Shown: piece after piece, positions 29,784 through 38,555 of the stretch
Layout: every line of letters begins with the position of its first letter
Position numbering within the stretch: the stretch's first letter is position 1
Origin: Brevibacterium zhoupengii
GTDB taxonomy: Bacteria > Actinomycetota > Actinomycetes > Actinomycetales > Brevibacteriaceae
DNA length: 64,000 nucleotides
Assembly: GCF_021117425.1 (NCBI RefSeq)
Contig: NZ_CP088298.1
Location: 1,054,001-1,118,000, forward strand
Reading direction: 5' to 3'
Position numbers and translations under genes: made by a program
The notes under the pieces: generated by a model
Told to the model about the DNA's origin: nothing
Databases searched by the model: none
What the model saw: only the letters and a program-made list of their open reading frames with translations

Positions 29784-30959
29784 TCAGTTCTTCTGCGCGC
29801 CCGCGCCCGCGACGCCCGCGCTCACGAGCGCGCACGCGTGAGCGGCGGTGGCTTCAATGAGCTCTTCGGAGCGGCCGGAGAGCTCGGCGAGGTCGGCGGG
29901 GCCCGGCGCGATCGACAGGGCCGCGGTGATGCCGGCCTCGCGGCATTCGGCGGGGCTGAGGGCGACGCGGCCGGCGACGACGATGATCCTCGCCGAGGCG
30001 GGAGCATAGTCGCGTACGGCCGCGACGACCTTCCCTCCCAGGGACTGGGAGTCAAAGGATCCTTCGCCCGTGAGCACGATGTCGGCGTCGGCCAGGGCCT
30101 CGGTCAGGCCCACGGCCTCGGCGACCATCGTCGACCCGGGCACCACCTCGGCGCCCAACAGGCTCGTCAGGGCCAGCGGGATTCCGCCGGCGGCACCGAA
30201 GCCCGGCGTGGCCGCAAGTGACGACGCCTCCGCAGACGAGCCGGCGAGCACCTCGGCGAGGTGGGCCAGTCCGGAGTCGAGGACGGCAACGGACGCGGCA
30301 TCGGCGCCCTTCTGCGGACCGAAGACCGCGGCGGCACCGCGGGGGCCGGTGAGCGGGTTGTCGACGTCAACGGCGATGCGCCAACGGACCTTACGGGCAC
30401 GTGGATCGAGGCCCGAGGCATCGACGTTGGCCAGAGCCGTTAGCCCGCCTCCGCCCGGCGCAATCGGTGAGCCCGAAGCGTCGGTGAAGGCCGCGCCCAG
30501 GGCCGAGGCGATGCCGACGCCGCCATCGGTGCTCGCCGAGCCGCCGATGCACAGCAGGATCTCTTCGACGCCCTGGTCCAGGACGTGGCGGGCGATGAGG
30601 CCCACGCCGTAGGTATCGGCGCGCTCGGGCGCGAGGGCGACGTCGGAGACCTGGGGGAGACCGTTGGCCTGAGCTGCCTCGATGACCGCGGTCTTCCCAT
30701 CGGCGGAGATGCCGAACAGGGCTGTCGTCGGGCGGCCCAGGGCATCGACGACCTCGACGGAACGAGCTGGGGTGTCCCACACGGCCAACAGGGCATCGAG
30801 GGTTCCCTCACCGCCGTCGGCGAAGGGCAGGTCGGTGATCTGCGAGTCGGGGAACACTTGGCGGGCACCGCGGGCGAGGGCGGCGGCGGCAGCGGGGGCG
30901 CCGGCCGAACCCTTGAAGGAATCGGGCGCGCAGACGATCGTGGGTGCTTCCATGCTCAT
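29784..30959 (-). CDS. glxK: Glycerate kinase (GlxK/GarK family)
   Basis: This 391-residue kinase phosphorylates D-glycerate (usually giving 2-phosphoglycerate), finishing the glyoxylate-to-glycolysis route started by gcl. Family marks are IVCAPDSFKGSAGAPAAAAALARGA at the start, DLPFADGGEGTLDALL, LCIGGSASTDGGVGIASALGA, VDVDNPLTGPRGAAAVFGPQKGA and VLTGEGSFDSQSLGGKV. Starts at 30959, 30953 and 30977 are all in frame; 30959 gives the usual N-terminus. It is divergent from uraD and has operator copy D upstream. The peroxiredoxin gene lies downstream on the same strand. Confidence 0.93.
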   Translation of the reverse strand: MSMEAPTIVCAPDSFKGSAGAPAAAAALARGARQVFPDSQITDLPFADGGEGTLDALLAVWDTPARSVEVVDALGRPTTALFGISADGKTAVIEAAQANGLPQVSDVALAPERADTYGVGLIARHVLDQGVEEILLCIGGSASTDGGVGIASALGAAFTDASGSPIAPGGGGLTALANVDASGLDPRARKVRWRIAVDVDNPLTGPRGAAAVFGPQKGADAASVAVLDSGLAHLAEVLAGSSAEASSLAATPGFGAAGGIPLALTSLLGAEVVPGSTMVAEAVGLTEALADADIVLTGEGSFDSQSLGGKVVAAVRDYAPASARIIVVAGRVALSPAECREAGITAALSIAPGPADLAELSGRSEELIEATAAHACALVSAGVAGAGAQKN

Positions 30960-31039
30960 GACGTCATTCAACCTCATTGTCGAGAAAACGATGGCCAAGT
31001 GCCCAGAACGCGGACTGCGCGGGGGGCTCTGTCACCATT

Positions 31040-31064
31040 ATCCGCTTTGTGGAATAACTTTTCC
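31040..31064 (-). promoter_or_regulatory. Composite purine-regulon operator, copy D (upstream of glycerate kinase)
   Basis: On the minus strand: GGAA - 6 nt - TTCC - 7 nt (ACAAAGC) - GGAT. It points toward glxK, 81 nt from its start, in the glxK/uraD divergent gap. Confidence 0.6.
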
Positions 31065-31147
31065 AAATCCGGCCAGACGGCGCCACCAGAGTCGACTCTG
31101 AAATTTGACTTAGCGCGAGCCTGGGGTCAAACTCGAAGCAGTTAAAT

Positions 31148-31172
31148 GGAAATAATCTTCCGTGATGTGAAA
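31148..31172 (+). promoter_or_regulatory. Composite purine-regulon operator, copy E (upstream of uraD-uraH-uricase)
   Basis: GGAA - 6 nt - TTCC - 7 nt (GTGATGT) - GAAA, pointing toward uraD and ending 45 nt before its GTG start. Confidence 0.6.
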
Positions 31173-31217
31173 CACATTCTCAGTGCTTGAGCATCTCGAT
31201 TTTCTCAGGAGGTCAAT

Positions 31218-31712
31218 GTGGACCTAAGCGAGTTCAATCAGCTGTCGACCGACGACGCCCGCGCCACCCTGCGCCCGTGCCTCGACGTCGACCGGTGGAT
31301 CGACGGGGTCGTCGCCGCACGCCCTTTCTCCACAGTCGAAGCCGCCCTCGAGGCCGCCCGCACCAGCGCCGCCCCACTGACCGATGACGAGATCAACCAG
31401 GCCATGTCCCACCATCCCCGGATCGGGGAGAAGGCCAAGGGCTCGTCCGCCGAGGCGGCCCATTCCTCCCGTGAGCAGGCTGGCCTGGGAACCCTCGACG
31501 GTGACGTACAGGAACGACTCGCCGCAGGCAACGCCGCCTACGAAGAGCGCTTCGACCGCGTCTTCCTCATCCGCGCAGCCGGTCGCAGCCCCGAGGAGAT
31601 TCTCGCCGAGCTGCAGCGCCGCATGGCCAACACCGACACCGACGAACTCGCCGAGGTCGGCGAGCAGCTGATCCAGATCGCCGCACTCAGACTCGAAGGA
31701 ATCCTCGCATGA
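31218..31712 (+). CDS. uraD: 2-oxo-4-hydroxy-4-carboxy-5-ureidoimidazoline (OHCU) decarboxylase
   Basis: The 164-residue helical enzyme decarboxylates OHCU to S-allantoin, the third step after uricase and HIU hydrolase. It has MSHHPRIGEKA (catalytic His and Glu) near residue 57, SREQAGL near 77 and YEERFDRVFLIRAAGRSPEEIL near 110, all hallmarks. The GTG at 31218 follows AGGAGGT; the overlapping ATG at 31216 is out of frame. The stop overlaps uraH by ATGA. Confidence 0.95.
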   Translation: MDLSEFNQLSTDDARATLRPCLDVDRWIDGVVAARPFSTVEAALEAARTSAAPLTDDEINQAMSHHPRIGEKAKGSSAEAAHSSREQAGLGTLDGDVQERLAAGNAAYEERFDRVFLIRAAGRSPEEILAELQRRMANTDTDELAEVGEQLIQIAALRLEGILA

Positions 31713-32032
31713 GCTTCATTTCCGCCCACGCCCTCGACTCCACGCTCGGCACCCCTGCCGCCGACCTCGAGGTCACGCTCTACTCCGGCACCGAGGTGCT
31801 CGCCAGTGCCCGCACCGACGGCAACGGTCGTGTCTCGGAATTCGGACCGGACCACCTCGGCGCCGGTGATTATCGGATCGTATTCGGTACCGGTGCCTAC
31901 TTCGAGGCCCAGGGGCAGGATCACTTCCACCCCCAGGTGACGATCGACTTCACGGTCAAGGGGGGCGAGGCGCACTATCACATACCATTGTTGCTGAGTC
32001 CGTTCGCGTACAGCACCTACCGAGGCAGCTGA
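31709..32032 (+). CDS. uraH: 5-hydroxyisourate hydrolase (transthyretin-like)
   Basis: The 107-residue transthyretin-fold enzyme hydrolyses 5-hydroxyisourate to OHCU. It begins SFISAHALDSTLGTPAADLEV with the catalytic His, has YFEAQGQDHFHPQV, and ends in the diagnostic YRGS tetrapeptide. It is coupled to uraD (ATGA) and followed by uricase after a 194-nt leader. Confidence 0.95.
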   Translation: MSFISAHALDSTLGTPAADLEVTLYSGTEVLASARTDGNGRVSEFGPDHLGAGDYRIVFGTGAYFEAQGQDHFHPQVTIDFTVKGGEAHYHIPLLLSPFAYSTYRGS

Positions 32033-32089
32033 GCAGCTGAGCGGACAGCACCACCCATAAGACATCAGGGGAAGCAGGCCCCCTGCAGG

Positions 32090-32230
32090 ATGAAGATCCT
32101 CAACAAACCGCCGAAGTTCGCCGGGTTCGACGCCCGGCAACCTCGCAAATCAATTGGTCACAGCGGCCAAGCCGGACTCGGTGACGAGGCCGGCGCGGTC
32201 GCTGGCATAGCAACAGGAGCAAGAAGATGA
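32090..32230 (+). CDS. Possible 46-residue leader ORF overlapping uricase start
   Basis: An ATG at 32090 opens 46 codons that stop in a 4-nt ATGA overlap with the uricase start. The first 18 codons have strong G/C third positions as real genes here do, the rest do not. The product would be basic and Gly-rich with no recognised domain. A weak purine run precedes the ATG. It may couple translation into uricase or be chance; the same 194 nt also holds small hairpins (GCAGG/CCTGC at 32074-32088, GCCGGG/CCCGGC near 32119). Confidence 0.25.
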   Translation: MKILNKPPKFAGFDARQPRKSIGHSGQAGLGDEAGAVAGIATGARR

Positions 32231-33111
32231 GCAAGGTGAAACTGACAACGAATCAGTACGGCAAGGCGGAGAATCGTTTGATGAGGGTCTTCCGTGACTC
32301 AGAACGTCACGAGATCCGCGACCTCAACGTCACCTCCCAGCTGTGGGGCGACTTCGAGACCGCACACACCGAGGGCAACAACGAACACATCGTCGCCACC
32401 GACACCCAGAAGAACACGGTCTTCGCGAAGGCCAAGGAGCTCGGCGTGAGCTCACCCGAACAGTTCCTCCTCGGACTCGGCGAGCACTTCACCTCCAGCT
32501 TCGACTGGGTCACCGGCGGACGCTGGGCGGCCGAAGAGTACGGCTGGTCGCGCATCAACGATCACAACCACTCGTTCTACAAGTCCGCACCGGAGACCCG
32601 TACCGCGGTGCTGACTCGCGACGGCGACACAAGCACCCTGATCTCCGGCTTCTACGGACTCACCGTGCTCAAGACCACGGAATCGGGCTTCGTCGGCTAC
32701 CCGAAGGACAAGTACACCACCCTGCCGGAGACCGACGACCGCATCCTGGCCACCGACATCGCAACCCGGTGGATCTACAACACTCAGGACCTCGACTTCG
32801 AGGCAACCTATGAGAAGGTCAAGGGGATCATCCTCGACTCGTTCACCGACCACTACTCGCATGCCCTGCAGCACACCCTGTACCAGATGGGTGAGAAGGT
32901 CATCGAGGCTGTGCCGGAGATCGACGAGATCCGTTTCTCCTGCCCGAATAAGCACCATTTCCTCTACGACATCGAACGCTTCGGACTGGAGAACCCGAAC
33001 GAAGTGCTCATTGTCGCTGATCGCCCCTACGGGTTGATCGAGGCCACCTTCACCCGTGACGGTGTGGAGGAGAACAAGGACGCCTGGGCGCAGATCGCCG
33101 GCTTCTGCTGA
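32227..33111 (+). CDS. uaZ: Urate oxidase (uricase)
   Basis: This 294-residue cofactor-free oxidase turns urate, oxygen and water into 5-hydroxyisourate and hydrogen peroxide. Typical segments are [18 protein letters not shown] (catalytic Lys), [44 protein letters not shown] (catalytic Thr in the TDTQKNT motif), [24 protein letters not shown], and [24 protein letters not shown] near the C-terminus. It is third in uraD-uraH-uricase, the order reverse to the chemical steps. Confidence 0.96.
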   Translation: MSKVKLTTNQYGKAENRLMRVFRDSERHEIRDLNVTSQLWGDFETAHTEGNNEHIVATDTQKNTVFAKAKELGVSSPEQFLLGLGEHFTSSFDWVTGGRWAAEEYGWSRINDHNHSFYKSAPETRTAVLTRDGDTSTLISGFYGLTVLKTTESGFVGYPKDKYTTLPETDDRILATDIATRWIYNTQDLDFEATYEKVKGIILDSFTDHYSHALQHTLYQMGEKVIEAVPEIDEIRFSCPNKHHFLYDIERFGLENPNEVLIVADRPYGLIEATFTRDGVEENKDAWAQIAGFC

Positions 33112-33129
33112 TAATTTCCATAGTCGGGT

Positions 33130-33152
33130 CCACGGGAAACACCTTCCCGTGG
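33130..33152 (+). terminator. Hairpin after uricase
   Basis: CCACGGGAA and TTCCCGTGG form a perfect 9-bp stem with a 5-nt loop, 19 nt after the uricase stop and 27 nt before aceE. There is no U-tract, so termination may be weak or factor-dependent. The GGAA/TTCC spacing here is 5 nt, unlike the shared operator. Confidence 0.45.
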
Positions 33153-33178
33153 GCCTGACGTGTTTGAGAGGGAGAACT

Positions 33179-35932
33179 ATGACCCAGGACACAACCTCGG
33201 CGATCCCGAGGGGAACCGGTGACGAAGAGATCGACGAGTGGCTCGAGTCCTGGGAGGGGCTTGTCAACCAGCGTGGAACCCTGCGTGCGGCCGAGATCAT
33301 GGAGGCCCTGCGCCGCCGTGCCGCATCGAACTCGGTGGCCCAGCCCAAGGTCACGACCACGGACTACGTGAACACGATCCCGGCCGATCAGGAACCTGCG
33401 TACCCGGGCGATGAGCGCCTCGAGCGCAAGTACCGCAAATGGCTGCGCTGGAACGCCGCGATGCTCGTTCACCGGGCCCAGCGTCCCGAGATCTCCGTCG
33501 GCGGACACATCTCGACCTACGCCGGTGCTGCGACCCTCTACGAGATCGGGTTCAACAACTTCTTCCGCGGCCAGAACCACCCCGGCGGAGGCGATCAGGT
33601 CTTCTTCCAGGGCCACGCCTCACCCGGCATGTACGCCCGGGCCTACCTCGAGAACCGCCTGAGTGACAAGCAGCTCGACGGCTTCCGGCAGGAGGCCTCG
33701 AAGGCGCCCAATGGCCTGAGCTCCTACCCGCACCCGCGCCTGATGCCCGACTTCTGGCAGTTCCCGACCGTGTCGATGGGGCTGGGCCCGATCAACTCGA
33801 TCTACCAGGCGCAGATGAACCGCTATCTGCACAACCGCGGCATCAAGGACACCTCCGACCAGCGCGTCTGGGCCTTCCTCGGCGACGGTGAGATGGACGA
33901 GCCGGAATCACGTGGTGCACTCCAGCTGGCCGCCAACGAGGGCCTGGACAACCTCACCTACGTCATCAACTGCAACCTGCAGCGACTCGACGGACCCGTG
34001 CGCGGCAACGGCAAGATCGTGCAGGAACTCGAAGCGGTCTTCACCGGTGCCGGTTGGAACGTCATCAAGGTGCTGTGGGGTCGCGAATGGGACTCCCTGC
34101 TCGACGCCGACCACACCGGCGAGCTGGTCCGGATCATGAACGAGACCCTCGACGGTGACTACCAGACCTTCAAGGCCGAGTCCGGCGGCTTCATCCGCGA
34201 CAACTTCTTCGGCCGCTCGCCGGAGACGAAGGGTCTCGTCGAGCACCTGTCCGACGATGAGATCTGGAACCTCAAGCGCGGTGGCCACGATTACCACAAG
34301 GTCTTCGCCGCCTACCAGCAGGCAGTGAACACGACCGGCAAGCCGACGGTCATCCTCGTCCAGACGGTCAAGGGCTATGGCCTGGGCACGACCTTCGAGT
34401 CGCGCAACGCCACCCACCAGATGAAGAAGTTCACCGCCGCCGACGTCAAGGCCTTCCGCGACCGGATGGACATTCCGATCACCGACAAGGTCATCGACGA
34501 AGACCCCTACGCGGTGCCCTACTACCACCCGGGCAACGACGCTGAAGAAGTCCAGTACATGCTGGAGAAGCGGAAGTCACTCGGCGGGTTCCTGCCCAAC
34601 CGGAAGCCCGAGAACAGCAAGAAGACCCTGCCCGCGGTCTCCGACAAGGCCTTCTCGCAGACGAAGAAGGGCTCGGGCCAGCAGCAGGCCGCGACCACGA
34701 TGGCCTTCGTCCGCCTGCTCAAGGACCTCATGCGTGAGAAGGGCATCGGCAACCGGATCGTGCCCATCATCCCTGATGAGGCGCGCACCTTCGGCATCGA
34801 CGCGTTCTTCCCGACGGCGAAGATCTACAACCCGAACGGGCAGAACTACCTCGCTGTCGACCGCGAGCTGTTCCTGTCCTACAAGGAGGCGACCTCGGGT
34901 CAGCTGCTCCACGTCGGCATCAACGAGGCTGGTGCTGCGGCAGGGTTCACGGCCGCCGGCACCGCGTACTCGACGCACGGTGAGCCGATGATCCCGATCT
35001 ACGTCTTCTACTCGATGTTCGGGTTCCAGCGCACCGGTGACGCCTTCTGGGCCGCCGGTGATCAGATGACCCGCGGGTTCATCATCGGCGCCACCGCCGG
35101 ACGCACGACGCTGACCGGTGAGGGCCTGCAGCACGCCGACGGCCACTCGCCGGTGCTGGCAGCGACCAACCCGGCCGTGCGGATCTACGACCCGGCCTAC
35201 GGCTACGAGATCGGGCACATCATGCGCGATGGCCTGCATCGCATGTACGGCGAGCACGACCTCGGCGACGACGCCCGCAACGTCATGTACTACCTGACCG
35301 TGTACAACGAGCCGATGCTCCAGCCTGCCGAACCGGAGAATGTCGACGTCGATGGGATCCTGCGTGGAATCCATCGCGTGGCAGAAGCCGGCACCGGCGC
35401 CGAGGCGGGGGCCGGGGATCGTCCGCAGGCTCAGCTGCTCGCGTCGGGAGTCGCAGTCCCGTGGGCCCTGGAGGCCCGTGGTCTGCTGGCCCAGGAATGG
35501 GGAGTGGAGGCAGCGGTCTGGTCGGTCACCTCTTGGGCCGAGCTGCGCCGCGACGCGCTGAAGTGCGAGGCCGAGAAGCTCGAGAACTTCGAGGCCGAGC
35601 CGCGTACCCCCTATGTGCGTGAGCGTCTGGGCGCCGAGGCGGGGCCGATCGTGGCCACGAGTGACTTCGACTCCACTCAGCCGGACCTCATCCGGCCGTT
35701 CCTTAAGCAGGACTTCGCGACTTTGGGTGCCGATGGCTTCGGGTTCTCCGACACGCGTGCTGCTGCCAGGCGCCACTTTAAGATCGATGCCCACTCGATG
35801 GTCGTCCGGACCCTGCAGCTGCTGGCCGACCGCGGCGAGATCGCCCGCTCGGTGCCGGTTGAGGCAGCGAAGAAGTACCGCCTGAACGAGGTCAACGCAG
35901 GAACCTCAGGCACCGCCGGAGGCGATTCCTGA
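33179..35932 (+). CDS. aceE: Pyruvate dehydrogenase E1 component, homodimeric type
   Basis: The 917-residue ThDP enzyme decarboxylates pyruvate and transfers the acetyl group to the E2 lipoyl domain. It shows [14 protein letters not shown] at the start, [24 protein letters not shown], the ThDP motif [14 protein letters not shown] near 236 with [36 protein letters not shown], and [19 protein letters not shown] in the pyrimidine domain. ATG 33179 has GAGAGGGAG upstream; the in-frame start at 33056 overlaps uricase. It stands alone without E2/E3 genes. Its place between uricase and the IclR regulator and beside malic enzyme is notable. Confidence 0.96.
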   Translation: MTQDTTSAIPRGTGDEEIDEWLESWEGLVNQRGTLRAAEIMEALRRRAASNSVAQPKVTTTDYVNTIPADQEPAYPGDERLERKYRKWLRWNAAMLVHRAQRPEISVGGHISTYAGAATLYEIGFNNFFRGQNHPGGGDQVFFQGHASPGMYARAYLENRLSDKQLDGFRQEASKAPNGLSSYPHPRLMPDFWQFPTVSMGLGPINSIYQAQMNRYLHNRGIKDTSDQRVWAFLGDGEMDEPESRGALQLAANEGLDNLTYVINCNLQRLDGPVRGNGKIVQELEAVFTGAGWNVIKVLWGREWDSLLDADHTGELVRIMNETLDGDYQTFKAESGGFIRDNFFGRSPETKGLVEHLSDDEIWNLKRGGHDYHKVFAAYQQAVNTTGKPTVILVQTVKGYGLGTTFESRNATHQMKKFTAADVKAFRDRMDIPITDKVIDEDPYAVPYYHPGNDAEEVQYMLEKRKSLGGFLPNRKPENSKKTLPAVSDKAFSQTKKGSGQQQAATTMAFVRLLKDLMREKGIGNRIVPIIPDEARTFGIDAFFPTAKIYNPNGQNYLAVDRELFLSYKEATSGQLLHVGINEAGAAAGFTAAGTAYSTHGEPMIPIYVFYSMFGFQRTGDAFWAAGDQMTRGFIIGATAGRTTLTGEGLQHADGHSPVLAATNPAVRIYDPAYGYEIGHIMRDGLHRMYGEHDLGDDARNVMYYLTVYNEPMLQPAEPENVDVDGILRGIHRVAEAGTGAEAGAGDRPQAQLLASGVAVPWALEARGLLAQEWGVEAAVWSVTSWAELRRDALKCEAEKLENFEAEPRTPYVRERLGAEAGPIVATSDFDSTQPDLIRPFLKQDFATLGADGFGFSDTRAAARRHFKIDAHSMVVRTLQLLADRGEIARSVPVEAAKKYRLNEVNAGTSGTAGGDS

Positions 35933-35951
35933 GTTAGGCCGTCCCGGCGAC

Positions 35952-36009
35952 AAACGGATGGCGTGTCGAGAAACGTGTGCAACTACGTTTCTCGACACGC
36001 CACCCGTTT
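35952..36009. terminator. Long bidirectional hairpin between aceE and iclR
   Basis: Two 25-nt arms (35952-35976, 35985-36009) pair with a single mismatch around an 8-nt loop. Arms begin AAACGG and end CCGTTT, giving a short U-run on both strands. It sits between convergent genes. It is far longer than usual terminators and resembles in style the 64-bp palindromes near the DUF559 gene, though the sequence differs. Confidence 0.7.
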
Positions 36010-36048
36010 ATCAGTGTCTAGAGTGGGCTGAGGGCCCGCGGGCAGCCC

Positions 36049-36834
36049 TCAGGCGCCGCGGCGCATGTCTTCCGAGATCGCCTCGGCGGCCGAGCGCAGC
36101 AGCGGGATGGCCCGATCTGAGAAGGCCTTGTCGACGCGGCTGATGGGCCCGGACACGGAGATCGCCAGGGGAGCCGGAGCTTCGGGGATCGACATCGCGA
36201 AGCACCGCACACCCAGCTCCTGCTCCTGCTCATCGATCGAGTACCCGCGGTCGCGGATTCGCTCGAGTTCGGTTTCGAGGTCGTCGAGGGTGCCGATGCT
36301 GTACTGCGTGGGGGTGGGCATGCCCGCGGTCGTCACGATATGACGCACCTGCTCGGAATCGAGGCCGGCGAGCATCGCCTTGCCCACTCCGGTGTCGTGC
36401 ATATGGGCACGGCGGCCCACCTCGGTGAACATGCGCATCTGATGCTGCGAGGCCACCTGGTCGACGTAGACGACCATGTCGCCGTCGATGGTCGCGACGT
36501 TCGCGGACTCGCCGAGTTCGTCCACGAGGGTCCGCAGGTAGGGACGGGCGATGGCACCCAGTTGGGCGCCGGCGAGGTTGCCGAGGCGAATGAGGCCCGG
36601 TCCCAGCGCATACCCGCGGTTGGGCAGCTGACGCACCACGCCGAGGTTGACCAGAGTGTTGAGCAGGCGGTGGATCGTCGGCAGGGGGAGGCTGACCTCG
36701 GCGGCGATGTGGCTCAAGGTTGCCGACCCCGAGGAGTTCGCGATGCATTCGAGAAGTCCGAAGGCGCGCTCGACGGATTGGACGCCGCCCTTCGTCTGCC
36801 GGATCGCGGGTGCCTTTGTGTCATTGCTGGTCAT
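36049..36834 (-). CDS. IclR family regulator (AllR-like)
   Basis: The 261-residue protein has an N-terminal winged helix (VQSVERAFGLLECIANSSG, ATLSHIAAEVSLPLPTIHRLLNTLVNLGVV) and a C-terminal IclR effector domain (residues 90-255) with MHDTGVGKAMLA, GYSIDEQEQELGVRCFAMSI and PAPLAISVSGPISR. Its N-terminal architecture and cluster match Streptomyces AllR, the allantoin/glyoxylate-responsive repressor of purine catabolism; that identity is inferred from context. ATG 36834 follows GAGGAA; 36861 is a less likely start. It is divergent from malic enzyme with several copies of the shared motif between, so it is probably autoregulated. Confidence 0.88.
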   Translation of the reverse strand: MTSNDTKAPAIRQTKGGVQSVERAFGLLECIANSSGSATLSHIAAEVSLPLPTIHRLLNTLVNLGVVRQLPNRGYALGPGLIRLGNLAGAQLGAIARPYLRTLVDELGESANVATIDGDMVVYVDQVASQHQMRMFTEVGRRAHMHDTGVGKAMLAGLDSEQVRHIVTTAGMPTPTQYSIGTLDDLETELERIRDRGYSIDEQEQELGVRCFAMSIPEAPAPLAISVSGPISRVDKAFSDRAIPLLRSAAEAISEDMRRGA

Positions 36835-36976
36835 CCCAGTTCCTCTTCCTCGTCCATTCAAAATCGTGTTCGCGGATGTGCCGGACAGGCTCGACGCTGA
36901 GTGCCGCCGGCTGAAAGCGCTGATCGCCGAACAGGAGATCGCTCAGCGAAACTGTCCCTCAGTCTAGTCCCGAAAT

Positions 36977-37050
36977 GGAAGAAAGTTTCCGCTACAGGGC
37001 ATTCTGGCTAGATTTTCCACTATACAGAAGATAATATCCGTAATACGGAA
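36977..37050. promoter_or_regulatory. Purine-regulon operator cluster, copy F (between iclR and malic enzyme)
   Basis: Three related sites: GGAA - 6 nt - TTCC at 36977-36990; TTCC - ACTATAC - AGAA at 37015-37029; ATCC - GTAATAC - GGAA at 37036-37050, the last containing the perfect palindrome TCCGTAATACGGA (37037-37049). The 7-nt spacers match those of copies B and C. The last site ends 26 nt before malic enzyme. Confidence 0.65.
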
Positions 37051-37076
37051 AAGACTTATCAGAGAGGATAACTCCC

Positions 37077-38456
37077 ATGGCTGTTCCAAGCCCCGGATAC
37101 TCAATCACTCTTCGCGTGGAGACCGCAGTCGGTCGGACATCGACGTCCGATCTCGTGGCCGCCGCCGCTGCCACCGGTGCCGCGATCACGGCCCTCGACG
37201 TCGTCGAATCTACCCCACATACGGTGATGATCGACGTCAGCGCCGATACCCGCGATGTCGCCCACGCCGACGAGGTGGCCGCCGCGCTCGGCACGCTCGA
37301 CGGCGTCGAGGTCCACAAGGTCTCGGACCGCACCTTCCTGCTCCACCTCGGCGGCAAGCTCGAATCCACCCCCAAGGTGCCCCTGCGCAACCGTGACGAC
37401 CTCTCCCGTGCCTACACCCCGGGTGTGGCGCGTGTGTGCATGGCCATCGCGGAGAACAAGGCCGACGCCCGACGGCTGACGATCAAGCGCAACACCGTCG
37501 CCGTGGTCACCGACGGCACCGCGGTCCTCGGCCTCGGCGACATCGGACCCGAAGCCGCGATGCCCGTGATGGAGGGCAAAGCCGTCCTGTTCAAGCAGTT
37601 CGCAGGCGTCGACGCCTGGCCCGTGGCCCTGGACACGAAGGACACCGAGGAGATCATCTCGATCTGCAAGGCCATCGCCCCTGCCTACGGCGGCATCAAC
37701 CTCGAGGACATCTCGGCACCGCGCTGCTTCGAGATCGAGGCCAGACTCCGCGAAGAGCTCGACATCCCGGTCTTCCATGACGATCAGCACGGCACCGGCA
37801 TCGTCACGTTGGCCGCGCTGAAGAACGCTCTCAAAGTCGTGGGCCGCAAGCTCGAAGACCAGCGCATCGTCGTCTCCGGCGTCGGCGCTGCCGGCAACGC
37901 GATCATCCGCCTGCTCCAGGTCGCCGGGGCGAAGAACATCATCGCCTGCGGGCGCAACGGCGCGATCGGACCGAACTCGACCGTCGACACCGAGCACAAG
38001 GTGTGGCTGCAGGCCAACACGAACCCCGAGGGCTTCGAAGGCACGCTCAAGGAGGCCGTCGTCGGCTCGGACGTGTTCATCGGCGTCTCAGCCCCGAACG
38101 TGCTCGACGGCGCCGACATCCAGGCGATGAACAAGGACGCCCTCGTCTTCGCCATGGCCAACCCGGATCCCGAGGTCGACCCCGCCGAGGCGCTCAAGCA
38201 CGCGGCCGTCGTGGCCACGGGACGCAGCGACTACCCGAACCAGATCAACAATGTGCTGGCCTTCCCCGGCATCTTCCGCGGACTCCTCGACGCCGAGGCC
38301 ACCGACATCGACGAGAACATCATGGTCGCCGCAGCGGACGCGATCGCCTCGTGCATCCCGGAGGAGGAACTCCACCCCGGCTACGTGGTGCCCTCGGTCT
38401 TCGACCCAGAGGTGGCGACGAAGGTGGCGGCAGCGGTTGCGGCAGTCTCATCCTGA
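37077..38456 (+). CDS. NAD(P)-dependent malic enzyme with N-terminal ACT-like domain
   Basis: The 459-residue enzyme oxidatively decarboxylates malate to pyruvate. An ACT-like domain occupies residues 1-80 ([30 protein letters not shown]). The catalytic part has [18 protein letters not shown] (Tyr), [38 protein letters not shown] (Lys), [10 protein letters not shown] and [16 protein letters not shown] (metal Asp), then the NAD site [16 protein letters not shown]. It is the short, bacterial type without a phosphotransacetylase domain. The GAGAGAGGA upstream supports ATG 37077. It shares a regulatory region with the iclR gene, so it likely belongs to the regulon. Confidence 0.94.
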   Translation: MAVPSPGYSITLRVETAVGRTSTSDLVAAAAATGAAITALDVVESTPHTVMIDVSADTRDVAHADEVAAALGTLDGVEVHKVSDRTFLLHLGGKLESTPKVPLRNRDDLSRAYTPGVARVCMAIAENKADARRLTIKRNTVAVVTDGTAVLGLGDIGPEAAMPVMEGKAVLFKQFAGVDAWPVALDTKDTEEIISICKAIAPAYGGINLEDISAPRCFEIEARLREELDIPVFHDDQHGTGIVTLAALKNALKVVGRKLEDQRIVVSGVGAAGNAIIRLLQVAGAKNIIACGRNGAIGPNSTVDTEHKVWLQANTNPEGFEGTLKEAVVGSDVFIGVSAPNVLDGADIQAMNKDALVFAMANPDPEVDPAEALKHAAVVATGRSDYPNQINNVLAFPGIFRGLLDAEATDIDENIMVAAADAIASCIPEEELHPGYVVPSVFDPEVATKVAAAVAAVSS

Positions 38457-38461
38457 ACATC

Positions 38462-38499
38462 GACCGGTCTCCTGAAACAGGAGGCCGGTCGACGTTTTA
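38462..38499 (+). terminator. Terminator after malic enzyme
   Basis: GACCGGTCTCCT and AGGAGGCCGGTC pair (one G-U) around a 5-nt loop and are followed by GACGTTTTA, 5 nt after the malic enzyme stop. It argues against an early start at 38499 for the next gene. Confidence 0.75.
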
Positions 38500-38555
38500 T
38501 GAGAGACAATGTGGAGAGACCAGTCCTCCCGCGCAACGATGCTACGAAAGAGAAT

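Noticed and set aside
33130-33152. GGAA...TTCC palindrome before aceE as another regulon operator
   Set aside because: Spacing is 5 nt instead of 6, the third half-site is missing, and the 9-bp stem fits a hairpin better.
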